Part shown: piece after piece, positions 61,527-64,000 of the stretch | Layout: every line of letters begins with the position of its first letter | Position numbering within the stretch: position 1 is the first letter of the stretch | From: Lentisphaerota bacterium | Lineage (GTDB): Bacteria > Verrucomicrobiota > Lentisphaeria > Victivallales > Victivallaceae | Length of the DNA stretch: 64,000 nt | Direction: 5' to 3' | NCBI GenBank assembly: GCA_015061685.1 | Contig: SUWD01000005.1 | Span: 62,001 to 126,000, forward strand | Notes under the pieces: model-generated | The model's input: the letters and a program-made list of their open reading frames with translations, nothing else | Database searches by the model: none | Told to the model about the DNA's origin: nothing | Program-made: the position numbers and the translations under genes

Positions 61527-64000
61527 TCAACTGTCGCTTTTTTCAGCAGCAGCCGGCTTGCTCCACACTCTCGGCGGAGGGGCGACCTCTCTGGTCTTTA
61601 TCCGGTAATTTTTTTCACCGAAAAGTTTTTCACATTTGCGGAGCATGTCCATATCCAATGCGATCGGTTTCAAACGGGATTCCACAAATACGGTTTCCCG
61701 GTCACTGACGATGCACAACACCAGTTTTACTCCTTTGGGAACTTCGCGGGCCCGGCAGAGAGAAGCAAGATCTTTTAAAGCTCCCGGCTTCAAATCTTTC
61801 TCGTAAATGTGCAGATAAAATTCCTCGGTATAAAGCTCCACCGCCTGATCGAGCAGGCTGAGTTTCTCCACCACCAGTCTCGGACGATCACCCTCATCAT
61901 TGCGTCTGGCAGTAACTTCCAGAATGACTTCCGTACCGGCAGATAATTCAATACCCCGTTCTTTTATCGCATTGAGTGTACGCTCATAAATCATCAGTTC
62001 ACAGCTGGATTCCAAATCCTCCAACAGCATGATGCCGAAAGGCTTCTGAGTCTTTTTACTGACTTTGACCGTGTAACTGCCGACCATACCCGCCAAGCGT
62101 AAAGAGACGCTGTCGGAGAGATTCTTAAGCATGGATTCATTGAGGGTATCAAGCGTTTTTAATGGAGAGGCAAAAGTTTTCAAAATATGAGCTTTAGGCT
62201 CAAGCGGATGCCCGGAAACATAAAATCCCAGCAATTCTTTCTCGCTTTTGAGCAGATCCTGCCACTCAAATTCCGGAATATCCGGGATGGGAACAGCTTC
62301 CATGCCGCTGTCATCATCCGAACCAAGCAGATCAAAAAGCGAACCCTGACCGCTGGCTTTATCCTTTGCCTGCTGAATGGCATAGGCCATCATAGGTTCT
62401 GCAACTGCAAGGATTTGCGACCGGCGTAATCCCAGAGAGTCAAAGGCTCCCGCCCGGGTGAGAAATTCCAGCATTCTGGAGTTGATCTCGGTACCGCAAC
62501 GCTCGCAGAAATCCAGAAAACTGGTAAATGGTCCATCCGCCTGACGGCTGGCAATGATCTTGCTCGCCGCCGCTTCGCCGCAGCCTTTGATCGCTCCCAG
62601 ACCGAAACGTATCCTGCCCTTGTCCACTGAAAAGAGAATATTGCTGCTGTTGACATCCGGCGGCAGGATTTCGATGCCCATTTCCCGGCACTCATTGATG
62701 AAAAATGCCAGTTTTTCGGCATTTTCGATTTCCCCGGTAAGCACCGCCGCCATAAATTCGACCGGATAATTAGCTTTGAGAAAAGCAGTCTGATAGGAGA
62801 CAACTCCGTATGCCGCAGAGTGGGATTTATTGAATCCGTATCCGGCAAAGATCTTGATTTTTTCCCAGATCTTGTCTGCCAGATCCGGATCGATATCACT
62901 TGCCTCTTTACAGCCGGCGATGAATTTCTCCCGCTGCTGTTTCATCACATCCTCTTTTTTCTTACCGATGGCACGCCGCAGAATATCCGCTCCGCCCAGA
63001 CTGAATCCGGCAAGTGCCTGCACCACCTGCATGATCTGCTCCTGATAAACCATGATCCCGTAAGTCTCTTTCAGGATCGGTTCCATTTTCGGATGGTCAT
63101 AGATGGTGACTTCCTCATTTTTCTTACGGGCAATATACTGCGGGATGAACTGCATCGGCCCCGGACGGTAAAGAGCAACCAGAGCGATAATGTGTTCGAT
63201 AGTTTCCACGCCGAGGTTGCGGCAGAGATCCTGCATACCGCCGGATTCCAGCTGGAACACCCCGACAGTATCACCTTTCTGGAGCATGGCGTAAGTATTT
63301 GGGTCATCCAGCGGCAGTTTGGAGAGATTTATATCCACACCATGCTGCTCTTTGATCATATCCAGAGCATTGCGGATGATGGTCAAGGTACGCAAGCCCA
63401 GGAAGTCCATTTTGAGCAAGCCCAGATTTTCGCAGGGTTCTTTGGGGTACTGCACGACCATATCTCCGGTGGCACTGCGGGAGAGCGGAACCAGATTATC
63501 CAGTCTCTGGTCTCCGATAATAACTCCGGCGGCATGGACACCTGCCTGACGGTTCAATCCCTCAAGGATCCTGGCAAAACCGAATACCTTTGCCACTCTG
63601 GGGTCATTATCGATCAGATCGGCAATATCTTTGGATTGAGCGATCGCCTTGGGGATGGTCATTTTCAGGTCTTCAGGGATCATTTTGGTAAGTTTGTTGC
63701 CCTCATCGAAAGAGAAGTTCAGCACCCGGGCGACATCTTTGACCACAGCTTTTGCCTTAAGCTGACCGTAAGTACAAATCTGGGCGACGTTGTCAAATCC
63801 GTACTTCTGCCGGACATATTCGATAACTTCGCCCCGCCGTTTTTCACAGAAGTCAATATCAAAGTCAGGAGGACTGACCCGTTCCGGATTGAGAAAACGC
63901 TCAAAAAGCAATTCATAACGCAACGGGTCGATGTCAGTAATCAGCATCAGATACGCAACTACACTTCCGGCACCCGAACCACGGCCGGGACCCACCGGAA
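61527..64000 (-). CDS. dnaE: DNA polymerase III alpha subunit, 5' end outside window
   Basis: The C-terminal 824 residues are visible; the frame continues past the window edge, so the N-terminal PHP domain and part of the palm are missing. The visible part has GPGRGSGAGSVVAYL, the catalytic PDFDIDFCEKRRGEVIEYV, the GVHAAGVIIG finger motif, GYGFNKSHSAAYGVVSYQTA, helix-hairpin-helix segments and the OB-fold plus C-terminal region. This is the replicative polymerase. It ends at a terminator shared with no other gene. Confidence 0.96.
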   Translation of the reverse strand, partial: PVGPGRGSGAGSVVAYLMLITDIDPLRYELLFERFLNPERVSPPDFDIDFCEKRRGEVIEYVRQKYGFDNVAQICTYGQLKAKAVVKDVARVLNFSFDEGNKLTKMIPEDLKMTIPKAIAQSKDIADLIDNDPRVAKVFGFARILEGLNRQAGVHAAGVIIGDQRLDNLVPLSRSATGDMVVQYPKEPCENLGLLKMDFLGLRTLTIIRNALDMIKEQHGVDINLSKLPLDDPNTYAMLQKGDTVGVFQLESGGMQDLCRNLGVETIEHIIALVALYRPGPMQFIPQYIARKKNEEVTIYDHPKMEPILKETYGIMVYQEQIMQVVQALAGFSLGGADILRRAIGKKKEDVMKQQREKFIAGCKEASDIDPDLADKIWEKIKIFAGYGFNKSHSAAYGVVSYQTAFLKANYPVEFMAAVLTGEIENAEKLAFFINECREMGIEILPPDVNSSNILFSVDKGRIRFGLGAIKGCGEAAASKIIASRQADGPFTSFLDFCERCGTEINSRMLEFLTRAGAFDSLGLRRSQILAVAEPMMAYAIQQAKDKASGQGSLFDLLGSDDDSGMEAVPIPDIPEFEWQDLLKSEKELLGFYVSGHPLEPKAHILKTFASPLKTLDTLNESMLKNLSDSVSLRLAGMVGSYTVKVSKKTQKPFGIMLLEDLESSCELMIYERTLNAIKERGIELSAGTEVILEVTARRNDEGDRPRLVVEKLSLLDQAVELYTEEFYLHIYEKDLKPGALKDLASLCRAREVPKGVKLVLCIVSDRETVFVESRLKPIALDMDMLRKCEKLFGEKNYRIKTREVAPPPRVWSKPAAAEKSDS

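Overview
The window most likely comes from a Gram-negative bacterium of the PVC group, probably Lentisphaerota (Victivallis-like). This is inferred from gene content, not from a marker search. The supporting genes are a pseudopilin-like protein with an [17 protein letters not shown] core, a GntR regulator with a LacI-like sensor half, a fused SecDF, RNase Y, sigma-54, an ABC/MFP/TolC secretion operon and very large beta-helix surface proteins. There is no rRNA, tRNA, CRISPR array or prophage in view.

Layout. 1-10457 is one uninterrupted minus-strand reading frame of at least 3485 codons that leaves the window, a giant repetitive surface protein. 10458-12466 is mostly non-coding and holds dispersed repeats plus two small minus-strand ORFs. 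12467-18420 carries uup-type ABC-F, an AhpD-like gene, a secreted hypothetical protein, rpoN, a WalJ-like metallo-beta-lactamase-fold gene and rpsT. 18654-22891 is a two-piece RHS system with a variable C-terminal tip and a lipoprotein that looks like its immunity partner. 22989-25740 is a coupled trio: two secreted alpha/beta hydrolases and an O-antigen-ligase-like membrane protein. 25874-30369 begins with a 6S-RNA-like structured RNA and continues with a folate cyclo-ligase, rny, alr and miaA. A GntR regulator follows, then rpmJ-rpsM-rpsK-rpoA-rplQ behind a strong promoter and a long leader. 34880-42075 holds peptidases (pepD, M42), a BtuF-like binding protein, the pseudopilin-like protein, small hypotheticals and a DUF362 ferredoxin. 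42141-46994 is uxaE-yajC-secDF-ebfC on the minus strand.

47688-61385 is the most distinctive region. It is a tightly coupled seven-gene minus-strand operon with its own promoter, in the order ABC exporter, HlyD adaptor, TolC-like lipoprotein, 1321-residue DUF4347/beta-helix/MBG cargo, short MFP adaptor, GAF-like/MFP fusion, PqqD-like/M50 protease/MFP fusion. It reads as a type I secretion system with its own cargo plus a second adaptor set containing an intramembrane protease. It may also export the giant protein at the left edge. The window ends in dnaE, whose 5' end is cut off.

Three families of dispersed non-coding repeats (called A, B and C here) sit between genes. Part of family A also lies inside the coding sequence of the pseudopilin-like gene, where it has been tandemly duplicated in frame.
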